From: Myotis daubentonii
Taxonomy: Eukaryota > Chordata > Mammalia > Chiroptera > Vespertilionidae
Assembly (NCBI RefSeq): GCF_963259705.1
Contig: NC_081841.1
Coordinates: 118,863,033 to 118,927,032 of the forward strand
Direction of reading: 5' to 3'
Length of the DNA stretch: 64,000 nucleotides
This document shows positions 23,332-36,713 of the stretch, piece by piece. Numbering within the stretch: the first letter of the stretch is position 1; each line of letters starts with the position of its first letter. A program made the position numbers and the translations under genes. Under the pieces are notes generated by a model. The model worked only from the letters and a program-made list of their open reading frames with translations, made no database searches and had not been told where the DNA came from.

Positions 23332-25243
23332 AACAGGAAGAATTCCTGTTTATAGAGCTCAGAAGTTGTGTATAAAGCTTTTAAATGAGGAGTCTACTAT
23401 TTATGTTTAACATTGAGACTTAATTGGCCTGGCGTTTTTTGACTGAAACAGTTTATATCCTGAAGGTTCTAGAATATACTCCTAAGAAAAATGTCAAATA
23501 GTGGTAAAACTCTTAAAATACCCAATTATATTCCAGGGAAATGAATATGAACTTGTAACAAACAGTTGAAACACGAGTAAATAGAGTCTAACTCCATTTA
23601 ATGCCGAGTTCATTTACCTAGACTACAGGTAGAAAGCTCTGAAATGACGCGAATTCTGATAATATTAACAACTCCGGCTATTTTAAGTGGCGTTTTCACG
23701 AAAATGTCATTTGCAACAGGAAGAATTCCTGTTTATAGAGCTCAGAAGTTCTGTATAAAGCTTTCAAATGAGGAGTGTACTGTTTATGTTTAACATTGAG
23801 ACTTTTTTGGCGTGCCGTTTTTTGACAGAAACAGTTTACATCCTGAAGGTTCTAGTATACACTTCTAAGAAATATGTCAAATTGTGGTAAAACTCTTAGA
23901 ATACACAATTATATTCCCAGAAAATGAATATGAACGTGTAAGAAGCAGTTGAAACACAAGTAAATAGAATGTACCTACATTTAGTGCTGAGTTCAATTAC
24001 TGACATTAGAGGTAGAAAGCTCTGAAATGACGAGAATTCTGATAATATTAACAACTCCCGCTATTTTAAGTGGCGTTTCCACAAAAATGTCATTTCAAAC
24101 AGGAAGAATTCCTGTTTATAGAGCTCAGAAGTTCTGTATAAAGCTTTCAAATGAGGAATGTACTGTTTATGTTTAACATTGAGACTTAATTGGCGTGCCG
24201 TTTTTTGACAGAAACAGTTTACATCCTGAAGGTTCTAGTATTCACTTCTAAGAAGTATGTCAAATTGTGGTAAAACTCTTAAAATACCCAATTATATTCC
24301 AGGGAAATGAATATGAACGTGTAAGAAGCAGTAGAAACACAAGTAAATAGAATCTAACTACATTTACTGCCGAGTTCAATTACCGAGATTACAGGTAGAA
24401 AGCTATGAAATGACGCGAATTCTGATAATATTAACGACACCGGACATTTTATGTGGCATTTTCACAAAAATGTCATTTCAAACAGGAACAATTCCTGTTT
24501 ATAGAACTCAGAACTTTTGTTCAAGGCTTAAATGAGGAGAATACGGTTAATGTTTACAATTGAGGGTGAATTGGCATGGCGTTATTTGACTGAAACAGTT
24601 TATATCGTGAAGGTTCTAGTATACACTTCAAGGGAAAACGTCAAATTGTGGTAAAACTCTTAAAATACACAATTATATTCCCAGAAAATGAATATGAACG
24701 TGTAAGAAGCAGTTGAAACACAAGTAAATAGAATCTAACTACATTTAGTGCTGAGTTCAATTACTGACATTAGAGGTAGAAAGCTCTGAAATGACGAGAT
24801 TCTGATAATATTAACAACTCCCGCTATTTTAAGTGGCGTTTCCACAAAAATGTCATTTCAAACAGGAAGAATTCCTGTTTATAGAGCTCAGAAGTTGTGT
24901 ATAAAGCTTTTAAATGAGGAGTGTACTGTTTATGTTTAACATTGAGACTTAATTGGCCAGGCGTTTTTTGACTGAAACAGTTTATACTGTGAAGGTTCTA
25001 GTATATACTTCTTAGGAAACTGTAAAAATGTGGTAAAACTCTTAAAATACACAATTATCTTTCAAGGAAATGATTATGAACTTGTGAAAAACTGTTGAAA
25101 CACGAGTAAATAGAATCTAAATTAGTTTAATGCCGAATTCAATTACCCAGATTACAAGTATAAAGCTCTGAAGTTTTGAGAATTCTGATAATATTAACAA
25201 CCCCGGATATTTTATGTGGCGTTTTCACAAAAATGTCATTTCC
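23332..25243 (+). repeat. HOR block 14: A-B-D'-E-C 5-mer
   Basis: Monomer starts: 23332 A, 23715 B, 24098 D', 24481 E, 24861 C (CCCCGGATATT). Total 1912 bp. D' is continuous from here until 57365. Confidence 0.93.
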
Positions 25244-28200
25244 AACAGGAAGAATTCCTGTTTATAGAGCTCAGAAGTTCTGTATAAAGCTTTCAAATGA
25301 GGAGTGTACTGTTTATGTTTAACATTGAGACTTAATTGGCCTGGCGTTTTTTGACTGAAACAGTTTATATCCTGAAGGTTCTAGAATATACTCCTAAGAA
25401 AAATGTCAAATAGTGGTAAAACTCTTAAAATACACAATTATATTCCAGGGAAATGAATATGAACTTGTAACAAACAGTTGAAACACGAGTAAATAGAGTC
25501 TAACTCCATTTAATGCCGAGTTCATTTACCTAGACTACAGGTAGAAAGCTCTGAAATGACGCGAATTCTGATAATATTAACAACTCCGGCTATTTTAAGT
25601 GGCGTTTTCACGAAAATGTCATTTGCAACAGGAAGAATTCCTGTTTATAGAGCTCAGAAGTTCTGTATAAAGCTTTCAAATGAGGAGTGTACTGTTTATG
25701 TTTAACATTGAGACTTTTTTGGCGTGCCGTTTTTTGACAGAAACAGTTTACATCCTGAAGGTTCTAGTATACACTTCTAAGAAATATGTCAAATTGTGGT
25801 AAAACTCTTAGAATACACAATTATATTCCCAGAAAATGAATATGAACGTGTAAGAAGCAGTTGAAACACAAGTAAATAGAATGTACCTACATTTAGTGCT
25901 GAGTTCAATTACTGACATTAGAGGTAGAAAGCTCTGAAATGACGAGAATTCTGATAATATTAACAACTCCCGCTATTTTAAGTGGCGTTTCCACAAAAAT
26001 GTCATTTCAAACAGGAAGAATTCCTGTTTATAGAGCTCAGAAGTTCTGTATAAAGCTTTCAAATGAGGAATGTACTGTTTATGTTTAACATTGAGACTTA
26101 ATTGGCGTGCCGTTTTTTGACAGAAACAGTTTACATCCTGAAGGTTCTAGTATTCACTTCTAAGAAGTATGTCAAATTGTGGTAAAACTCTTAAAATACC
26201 CAATTATATTCCAGGGAAATGAATATGAACGTGTAAGAAGCAGTAGAAACACAAGTAAATAGAATCTAACTACATTTACTGCCGAGTTCAATTACCGAGA
26301 TTACAGGTAGAAAGCTATGAAATGACGCGAATTCTGATAATATTAACGACACCGGACATTTTATGTGGCATTTTCACAAAAATGTCATTTCAAACAGGAA
26401 CAATTCCTGTTTATAGAACTCAGAACTTTTGTTCAAGGCTTAAATGAGGAGAATACGGTTAATGTTTACAATTGAGGGTGAATTGGCATGGCGTTATTTG
26501 ACTGAAACAGTTTATATCGTGAAGGTTCTAGTATACACTTCAAGGGAAAACGTCAAATTGTGGTAAAACTCTTAAAATACACAATTATATTCCCAGAAAA
26601 TGAATATGAACGTGTAAGAAGCAGTTGAAACACAAGTAAATAGAATCTAACTACATTTAGTGCTGAGTTCAATTACTGACATTAGAGGTAGAAAGCTCTG
26701 AAATGACGAGATTCTGATAATATTAACAACTCCCGCTATTTTAAGTGGCGTTTCCACAAAAATGTCATTTCAAACAGGAAGAATTCCTGTTTATAGAGCT
26801 CAGAAGTTGTGTATAAAGCTTTTAAATGAGGAGTGTACTGTTTATGTTTAACATTGAGACTTATTTGGCCAGGCGTTTTTTGACTGAAACAGTTTATACT
26901 GTGAAGGTTCTAGTATATACTTCTTAGGAAACTGTAAAAATGTGGTAAAACTCTTAAAATACACAATTATCTTTCAAGGAAATGATTATGAACTTGTGAA
27001 AAACTGTTGAAACACGAGTAAATAGAATCTAAATAAGTTTAATGCCGAATTCAATTACCCAGATTACAAGTATAAAGCTCTGAAGTTTTGAGAATTCTGA
27101 TAATAATAACAACCCCGGGTATTTTATGTGGCGTTTTCACAAAAATGTCATTTCCAACAGGAAGAATTCCTGTTTATAGAGCTCAGAAGTTCTGTATAAA
27201 GCTTTCAAATGAGGAGTGTACTGTTTATGTTTAACATTGAGACTTATTTGGCGTGCCGTTTTTTGACAGAAACAGTTTACATCCTGAAGGTTCTAGTATA
27301 CACTTCTAAGAAATATGTCAAATTGTGGTAAAACTCTTAGAATACACAATTATATTCCCAGAAAATGAATATGAACGTGTAAGAAGCAGTTGAAACACAA
27401 GTAAATAGAATGTACCTACATTTAGTGCTGAGTTCAATTACTGACATTAGAGGTAGAAAGCTCTGAAATGACGAGAATTCTGATAATATTAACAACTCCC
27501 GCTATTTTAAGTGGCGTTTCCACAAAAATGTCATTTCAAACAGGAAGAATTCCTGTTTATAGAGCTCAGAAGTTCTGTATAAAGCTTTCAAATGAGGAAT
27601 GTACTGTTTATGTTTAACATTGAGACTTAATTGGCGTGCCGTTTTTTGACAGAAACAGTTTACATCCTGAAGGTTCTAGTATTCACTTCTAAGAAGTATG
27701 TCAAATTGTGGTAAAACTCTTAAAATACCCAATTATATTCCAGGGAAATGAATATGAACGTGTAAGAAGCAGTAGAAACACAAGTAAATAGAATCTAACT
27801 ACATTTACTGCCGAGTTCAATTACCGAGATTACAGGTAGAAAGCTATGAAATGACGCGAATTCTGATAATATTAACGACACCGGACATTTTATGTGGCAT
27901 TTTCACAAAAATGTCATTTCAAACAGGAACAATTCCTGTTTATAGAACTCAGAACTTTTGTTCAAGGCTTAAATGAGGAGAATACGGTTAATGTTTACAA
28001 TTGAGGGTGAATTGGCATGGCGTTATTTGACTGAAACAGTTTATATCGTGAAGGTTCTAGTATACACTTCAAGGGAAAACGTCAAATTGTGGTAAAACTC
28101 TTAAAATACACAATTATATTCCCAGAAAATGAATATGAACGTGTAAGAAGCAGTTGAAACACAAGTAAATAGAATCTAACTACATTTAGTGCTGAGTTCA

Positions 28201-29066
28201 ATTACTGACATTAGAGGTAGAAAGCTCTGAAATGACGAGATTCTGATAATATTAACAACTCCCGCTATTTTAAGTGGCGTTTCCACAAAAATGTCATTTC
28301 AAACAGGAAGAATTCCTGTTTATAGAGCTCAGAAGTTGTGTATAAAGCTTTTAAATGAGGAGTGTACTGTTTATGTTTAACATTGAGACTTATTTGGCCA
28401 GGCGTTTTTTGACTGAAACAGTTTATACTGTGAAGGTTCTAGTATATACTTCTTAGGAAACTGTAAAAATGTGGTAAAACTCTTAAAATACACAATTATC
28501 TTTCAAGGAAATGATTATGAACTTGTGAAAAACTGTTGAAACACGAGTAAATAGAATCTAAATAAGTTTAATGCCTAATTCAATTACCCAGATTACAAGT
28601 ATAAAGCTCTGAAGTTTTGAGAATTCTGATAATAATAACAACCCCGGGTATTTTATGTGGCGTTTCACAAAAATGTCATTTCCAACAGGAAGAATTCCTG
28701 TTTATAGAGCTCAGAAGTTCTGTATAAAGCTTTCAAATGAGGAGTGTACTGTTTATGTTTAACATTGAGACTTATTTGGCGTGCCGTTTTTTGACAGAAA
28801 CAGTTTACATCCTGAAGGTTCTAGTATACACTTCTAAGAAATATGTCAAATTGTGGTAAAACTCTTAGAATACACAATTATATTCCCAGAAAATGAATAT
28901 GAACGTGTAAGAAGCAGTTGAAACACAAGTAAATAGAATGTACCTACATTTAGTGCTGAGTTCAATTACTGACATTAGAGGTAGAAAGCTCTGAAATGAC
29001 GAGAATTCTGATAATATTAACAACTCCCGCTATTTTAAGTGGCGTTTCCACAAAAATGTCATTTCA
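25244..29066 (+). repeat. HOR block 15: 10-mer bA-B-(D'-E-C-b)x2
   Basis: Monomer starts: 25244 b/A, 25627 B, 26010 D', 26393 E, 26773 C, 27156 b, 27539 D', 27922 E, 28302 C, 28684 b. Total 3823 bp. C copies switch here to the core subtype (CTTATTTGGCCAGG, CTAAATAAGTTT, GATAATAATAAC). The C at 28302 (382 bp) has GCCTAATTC and a 1-bp loss in GGCGTTTCAC, shared with 32125. Confidence 0.94.
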
Positions 29067-32000
29067 AACAGGAAGAATTCCTGTTTATAGAGCTCAGAAG
29101 TTGTGTATAAAGCTTTTAAATGAGGAGTCTACTATTTATGTTTAACATTGAGACTTAATTGGCCTGGCGTTTTTTGACTGAAACAGTTTATATCCTGAAG
29201 GTTCTAGAATATACTCCTAAGAAAAATGTCAAATAGTGGTAAAACTCTTAAAATACCCAATTATATTCCAGGGAAATGAATATGAACTTGTAACAAACAG
29301 TTGAAACACGAGTAAATAGAGTCTAACTCCATTTAATGCCGAGTTCATTTACCTAGACTACAGGTAGAAAGCTCTGAAATGACGCGAATTCTGATAATAT
29401 TAACAACTCCGGCTATTTTAAGTGGCGTTTTCACGAAAATGTCATTTGCAACAGGAAGAATTCCTGTTTATAGAGCTCAGAAGTTCTGTATAAAGCTTTC
29501 AAATGAGGAGTGTACTGTTTATGTTTAACATTGAGACTTTTTTGGCGTGCCGTTTTTTGACAGAAACAGTTTACATCCTGAAGGTTCTAGTATACACTTC
29601 TAAGAAATATGTCAAATTGTGGTAAAACTCTTAGAATACACAATTATATTCCCAGAAAATGAATATGAACGTGTAAGAAGCAGTTGAAACACAAGTAAAT
29701 AGAATGTACCTACATTTAGTGCTGAGTTCAATTACTGACATTAGAGGTAGAAAGCTCTGAAATGACGAGAATTCTGATAATATTAACAACTCCCGCTATT
29801 TTAAGTGGCGTTTCCACAAAAATGTCATTTCAAACAGGAAGAATTCCTGTTTATAGAGCTCAGAAGTTCTGTATAAAGCTTTCAAATGAGGAATGTACTG
29901 TTTATGTTTAACATTGAGACTTAATTGGCGTGCCGTTTTTTGACAGAAACAGTTTACATCCTGAAGGTTCTAGTATTCACTTCTAAGAAGTATGTCAAAT
30001 TGTGGTAAAACTCTTAAAATACCCAATTATATTCCAGGGAAATGAATATGAACGTGTAAGAAGCAGTAGAAACACAAGTAAATAGAATCTAACTACATTT
30101 ACTGCCGAGTTCAATTACCGAGATTACAGGTAGAAAGCTATGAAATGACGCGAATTCTGATAATATTAACGACACCGGACATTTTATGTGGCATTTTCAC
30201 AAAAATGTCATTTCAAACAGGAACAATTCCTGTTTATAGAACTCAGAACTTTTGTTCAAGGCTTAAATGAGGAGAATACGGTTAATGTTTACAATTGAGG
30301 GTGAATTGGCATGGCGTTATTTGACTGAAACAGTTTATATCGTGAAGGTTCTAGTATACACTTCAAGGGAAAACGTCAAATTGTGGTAAAACTCTTAAAA
30401 TACACAATTATATTCCCAGAAAATGAATATGAACGTGTAAGAAGCAGTTGAAACACAAGTAAATAGAATCTAACTACATTTAGTGCTGAGTTCAATTACT
30501 GACATTAGAGGTAGAAAGCTCTGAAATGACGAGATTCTGATAATATTAACAACTCCCGCTATTTTAAGTGGCGTTTCCACAAAAATGTCATTTCAAACAG
30601 GAAGAATTCCTGTTTATAGAGCTCAGAAGTTGTGTATAAAGCTTTTAAATGAGGAGTGTACTGTTTATGTTTAACATTGAGACTTATTTGGCCAGGCGTT
30701 TTTTGACTGAAACAGTTTATACTGTGAAGGTTCTAGTATATACTTCTTAGGAAACTGTAAAAATGTGGTAAAACTCTTAAAATACACAATTATCTTTCAA
30801 GGAAATGATTATGAACTTGTGAAAAACTGTTGAAACACGAGTAAATAGAATCTAAATAAGTTTAATGCCGAATTCAATTACCCAGATTACAAGTATAAAG
30901 CTCTGAAGTTTTGAGAATTCTGATAATAATAACAACCCCGGGTATTTTATGTGGCGTTTTCACAAAAATGTCATTTCCAACAGGAAGAATTCCTGTTTAT
31001 AGAGCTCAGAAGTTCTGTATAAAGCTTTCAAATGAGGAGTGTACTGTTTATGTTTAACATTGAGACTTATTTGGCGTGCCGTTTTTTGACAGAAACAGTT
31101 TACATCCTGAAGGTTCTAGTATACACTTCTAAGAAATATGTCAAATTGTGGTAAAACTCTTAGAATACACAATTATATTCCCAGAAAATGAATATGAACG
31201 TGTAAGAAGCAGTTGAAACACAAGTAAATAGAATGTACCTACATTTAGTGCTGAGTTCAATTACTGACATTAGAGGTAGAAAGCTCTGAAATGACGAGAA
31301 TTCTGATAATATTAACTACTCCAGCAATTTTAAGTGGCGTTTCCACAAAAATGTCATTTCAAACAGGAAGAATTCCTGTTTATAGAGCTCAGAAGTTCTG
31401 TATAAAGCTTTCAAATGAGGAATGTACTGTTTATGTTTAACATTGAGACTTAATTGGCGTGCCGTTTTTTGACAGAAACAGTTTACATCCTGAAGGTTCT
31501 AGTATTCACTTCTAAGAAGTATGTCAAATTGTGGTAAAACTCTTAAAATACCCAATTATATTCCAGGGAAATGAATATGAACGTGTAAGAAGCAGTAGAA
31601 ACACAAGTAAATAGAATCTAACTACATTTACTGCCGAGTTCAATTACCGAGATTACAGGTAGAAAGCTATGAAATGACGCGAATTCTGATAATATTAACG
31701 ACACCGGACATTTTATGTGGCATTTTCACAAAAATGTCATTTCAAACAGGAACAATTCCTGTTTATAGAACTCAGAACTTTTGTTCAAGGCTTAAATGAG
31801 GAGAATACGGTTAATGTTTACAATTGAGGGTGAATTGGCATGGCGTTATTTGACTGAAACAGTTTATATCGTGAAGGTTCTAGTATACACTTCAAGGGAA
31901 AACGTCAAATTGTGGTAAAACTCTTAAAATACACAATTATATTCCCAGAAAATGAATATGAACGTGTAAGAAGCAGTTGAAACACAAGTAAATAGAATCT

Positions 32001-32889
32001 AACTACATTTAGTGCTGAGTTCAATTACTGACATTAGAGGTAGAAAGCTCTGAAATGACGAGATTCTGATAATATTAACAACTCCCGCTATTTTAAGTGG
32101 CGTTTCCACAAAAATGTCATTTCAAACAGGAAGAATTCCTGTTTATAGAGCTCTGAAGTTGTGTATAAAGCTTTTAAATGAGGAGTGTACTGTTTATGTT
32201 TAACATTGAGACTTATTTGGCCAGGCGTTTTTTGACTGAAACAGTTTATACTGTGAAGGTTCTAGTATATACTTCTTAGGAAACTGTAAAAATGTGGTAA
32301 AACTCTTAAAATACACAATTATCTTTCAAGGAAATGATTATGAACTTGTGAAAAACTGTTGAAACACGAGTAAATAGAATCTAAATAAGTTTAATGCCTA
32401 ATTCAATTACCCAGATTACAAGTATAAAGCTCTGAAGTTTTGAGAATTCTGATAATAATAACAACCCCGGGTATTTTATGTGGCGTTTCACAAAAATGTC
32501 ATTTCCAACAGGAAGAATTCCTGTTTATAGAGCTCAGAAGTTCTGTATAAAGCTTTCAAATGAGGAGTGTACTGTTTATGTTTAACATTGAGACTTATTT
32601 GGCGTGCCGTTTTTTGACAGAAACAGTTTACATCCTGAAGGTTCTAGTATACACTTCTAAGAAATATGTCAAATTGTGGTAAAACTCTTAGAATACACAA
32701 TTATATTCCCAGAAAATGAATATGAACGTGTAAGAAGCAGTTGAAACACAAGTAAATAGAATGTACCTACATTTAGTGCTGAGTTCAATTACTGACATTA
32801 GAGGTAGAAAGCTCTGAAATGACGAGAATTCTGATAATATTAACAACTCCCGCTATTTTAAGTGGCGTTTCCACAAAAATGTCATTTCA
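29067..32889 (+). repeat. HOR block 16: 10-mer A-B-(D'-E-C-b)x2
   Basis: Monomer starts: 29067 A, 29450 B, 29833 D', 30216 E, 30596 C, 30979 b, 31362 D', 31745 E, 32125 C, 32507 b. Total 3823 bp. The b at 30979 has a private tail (AACTACTCCAGCAATTT) and the C at 32125 reads GAGCTCTGAAG in the head. Confidence 0.95.
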
Positions 32890-35800
32890 AACAGGAAGAA
32901 TTCCTGTTTATAGAGCTCAGAAGTTGTGTATAAAGCTTTTAAATGAGGAGTCTACTATTTATGTTTAACATTGAGACTTAATTGGCCTGGCGTTTTTTGA
33001 CTGAAACAGTTTATATCCTGAAGGTTCTAGAATATACTCCTAAGAAAAATGTCAAATAGTGGTAAAACTCTTAAAATACCCAATTATATTCCAGGGAAAT
33101 GAATATGAACTTGTAACAAACAGTTGAAACACGAGTAAATAGAGTCTAACTCCATTTAATGCCGAGTTCATTTACCTAGACTACAGGTAGAAAGCTCTGA
33201 AATGACGCGAATTCTGATAATATTAACAACTCCGGCTATTTTAAGTGGCGTTTTCACGAAAATGTCATTTGCAACAGGAAGAATTCCTGTTTATAGAGCT
33301 CAGAAGTTCTGTATAAAGCTTTCAAATGAGGAGTGTACTGTTTATGTTTAACATTGAGACTTTTTTGGCGTGCCGTTTTTTGACAGAAACAGTTTACATC
33401 CTGAAGGTTCTAGTATACACTTCTAAGAAATATGTCAAATTGTGGTAAAACTCTTAGAATACACAATTATATTCCCAGAAAATGAATATGAACGTGTAAG
33501 AAGCAGTTGAAACACAAGTAAATAGAATGTACCTACATTTAGTGCTGAGTTCAATTACTGACATTAGAGGTAGAAAGCTCTGAAATGACGAGAATTCTGA
33601 TAATATTAACAACTCCCGCTATTTTAAGTGGCGTTTCCACAAAAATGTCATTTCAAACAGGAAGAATTCCTGTTTATAGAGCTCAGAAGTTCTGTATAAA
33701 GCTTTCAAATGAGGAATGTACTGTTTATGTTTAACATTGAGACTTAATTGGCGTGCCGTTTTTTGACAGAAACAGTTTACATCCTGAAGGTTCTAGTATT
33801 CACTTCTAAGAAGTATGTCAAATTGTGGTAAAACTCTTAAAATACCCAATTATATTCCAGGGAAATGAATATGAACGTGTAAGAAGCAGTAGAAACACAA
33901 GTAAATAGAATCTAACTACATTTACTGCCGAGTTCAATTACCGAGATTACAGGTAGAAAGCTATGAAATGACGCGAATTCTGATAATATTAACGACACCG
34001 GACATTTTATGTGGCATTTTCACAAAAATGTCATTTCAAACAGGAACAATTCCTGTTTATAGAACTCAGAACTTTTGTTCAAGGCTTAAATGAGGAGAAT
34101 ACGGTTAATGTTTACAATTGAGGGTGAATTGGCATGGCGTTATTTGACTGAAACAGTTTATATCGTGAAGGTTCTAGTATACACTTCAAGGGAAAACGTC
34201 AAATTGTGGTAAAACTCTTAAAATACACAATTATATTCCCAGAAAATGAATATGAACGTGTAAGAAGCAGTTGAAACACAAGTAAATAGAATCTAACTAC
34301 ATTTAGTGCTGAGTTCAATTACTGACATTAGAGGTAGAAAGCTCTGAAATGACGAGATTCTGATAATATTAACAACTCCCGCTATTTTAAGTGGCGTTTC
34401 CACAAAAATGTCATTTCAAACAGGAAGAATTCCTGTTTATAGAGCTCAGAAGTTGTGTATAAAGCTTTTAAATGAGGAGTGTACTGTTTATGTTTAACAT
34501 TGAGACTTATTTGGCCAGGCGTTTTTTGACTGAAACAGTTTATACTGTGAAGGTTCTAGTATATACTTCTTAGGAAACTGTAAAAATGTGGTAAAACTCT
34601 TAAAATACACAATTATCTTTCAAGGAAATGATTATGAACTTGTGAAAAACTGTTGAAACACGAGTAAATAGAATCTAAATAAGTTTAATGCCGAATTCAA
34701 TTACCCAGATTACAAGTATAAAGCTCTGAAGTTTTGAGAATTCTGATAATAATAACAACCCCGGGTATTTTATGTGGCGTTTTCACAAAAATGTCATTTC
34801 CAACAGGAAGAATTCCTGTTTATAGAGCTCAGAAGTTCTGTATAAAGCTTTCAAATGAGGAGTGTACTGTTTATGTTTAACATTGAGACTTATTTGGCGT
34901 GCCGTTTTTTGACAGAAACAGTTTACATCCTGAAGGTTCTAGTATACACTTCTAAGAAATATGTCAAATTGTGGTAAAACTCTTAGAATACACAATTATA
35001 TTCCCAGAAAATGAATATGAACGTGTAAGAAGCAGTTGAAACACAAGTAAATAGAATGTACCTACATTTAGTGCTGAGTTCAATTACTGACATTAGAGGT
35101 AGAAAGCTCTGAAATGACGAGAATTCTGATAATATTAACAACTCCCGCTATTTTAAGTGGCGTTTCCACAAAAATGTCATTTCAAACAGGAAGAATTCCT
35201 GTTTATAGAGCTCAGAAGTTCTGTATAAAGCTTTCAAATGAGGAATGTACTGTTTATGTTTAACATTGAGACTTAATTGGCGTGCCGTTTTTTGACAGAA
35301 ACAGTTTACATCCTGAAGGTTCTAGTATTCACTTCTAAGAAGTATGTCAAATTGTGGTAAAACTCTTAAAATACCCAATTATATTCCAGGGAAATGAATA
35401 TGAACGTGTAAGAAGCAGTAGAAACACAAGTAAATAGAATCTAACTACATTTACTGCCGAGTTCAATTACCGAGATTACAGGTAGAAAGCTATGAAATGA
35501 CGCGAATTCTGATAATATTAACGACACCGGACATTTTATGTGGCATTTTCACAAAAATGTCATTTCAAACAGGAACAATTCCTGTTTATAGAACTCAGAA
35601 CTTTTGTTCAAGGCTTAAATGAGGAGAATACGGTTAATGTTTACAATTGAGGGTGAATTGGCATGGCGTTATTTGACTGAAACAGTTTATATCGTGAAGG
35701 TTCTAGTATACACTTCAAGGGAAAACGTCAAATTGTGGTAAAACTCTTAAAATACACAATTATATTCCCAGAAAATGAATATGAACGTGTAAGAAGCAGT

Positions 35801-36713
35801 TGAAACACAAGTAAATAGAATCTAACTACATTTAGTGCTGAGTTCAATTACTGACATTAGAGGTAGAAAGCTCTGAAATGACGAGATTCTGATAATATTA
35901 ACAACTCCCGCTATTTTAAGTGGCGTTTCCACAAAAATGTCATTTCAAACAGGAAGAATTCCTGTTTATAGAGCTCAGAAGTTGTGTATAAAGCTTTTAA
36001 ATGAGGAGTGTACTGTTTATGTTTAACATTGAGACTTATTTGGCCAGGCGTTTTTTGACTGAAACAGTTTATACTGTGAAGGTTCTAGTATATACTTCTT
36101 AGGAAACTGTAAAAATGTGGTAAAACTCTTAAAATACACAATTATCTTTCAAGGAAATGATTATGAACTTGTGAAAAACTGTTGAAACACGAGTAAATAG
36201 AATCTAAATAAGTTTAATGCCGAATTCAATTACCCAGATTACAAGTATAAAGCTCTGAAGTTTTGAGAATTCTGATAATAATAACAACCCCGGGTATTTT
36301 ATGTGGCGTTTTCACAAAAATGTCATTTCCAACAGGAAGAATTCCTGTTTATAGAGCTCAGAAGTTCTGTATAAAGCTTTCAAATGAGGAGTGTACTGTT
36401 TATGTTTAACATTGAGACTTATTTGGCGTGCCGTTTTTTGACAGAAACAGTTTACATCCTGAAGGTTCTAGTATACACTTCTAAGAAATATGTCAAATTG
36501 TGGTAAAACTCTTAGAATACACAATTATATTCCCAGAAAATGAATATGAACGTGTAAGAAGCAGTTGAAACACAAGTAAATAGAATGTACCTACATTTAG
36601 TGCTGAGTTCAATTACTGACATTAGAGGTAGAAAGCTCTGAAATGACGAGAATTCTGATAATATTAACAACTCCCGCTATTTTAAGTGGCGTTTCCACAA
36701 AAATGTCATTTCA
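32890..36713 (+). repeat. HOR block 17: 10-mer A-B-(D'-E-C-b)x2
   Basis: Monomer starts: 32890 A, 33273 B, 33656 D', 34039 E, 34419 C, 34802 b, 35185 D', 35568 E, 35948 C, 36331 b. Total 3824 bp. I saw no private change here; it is a good reference for the 10-mer. Confidence 0.95.
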
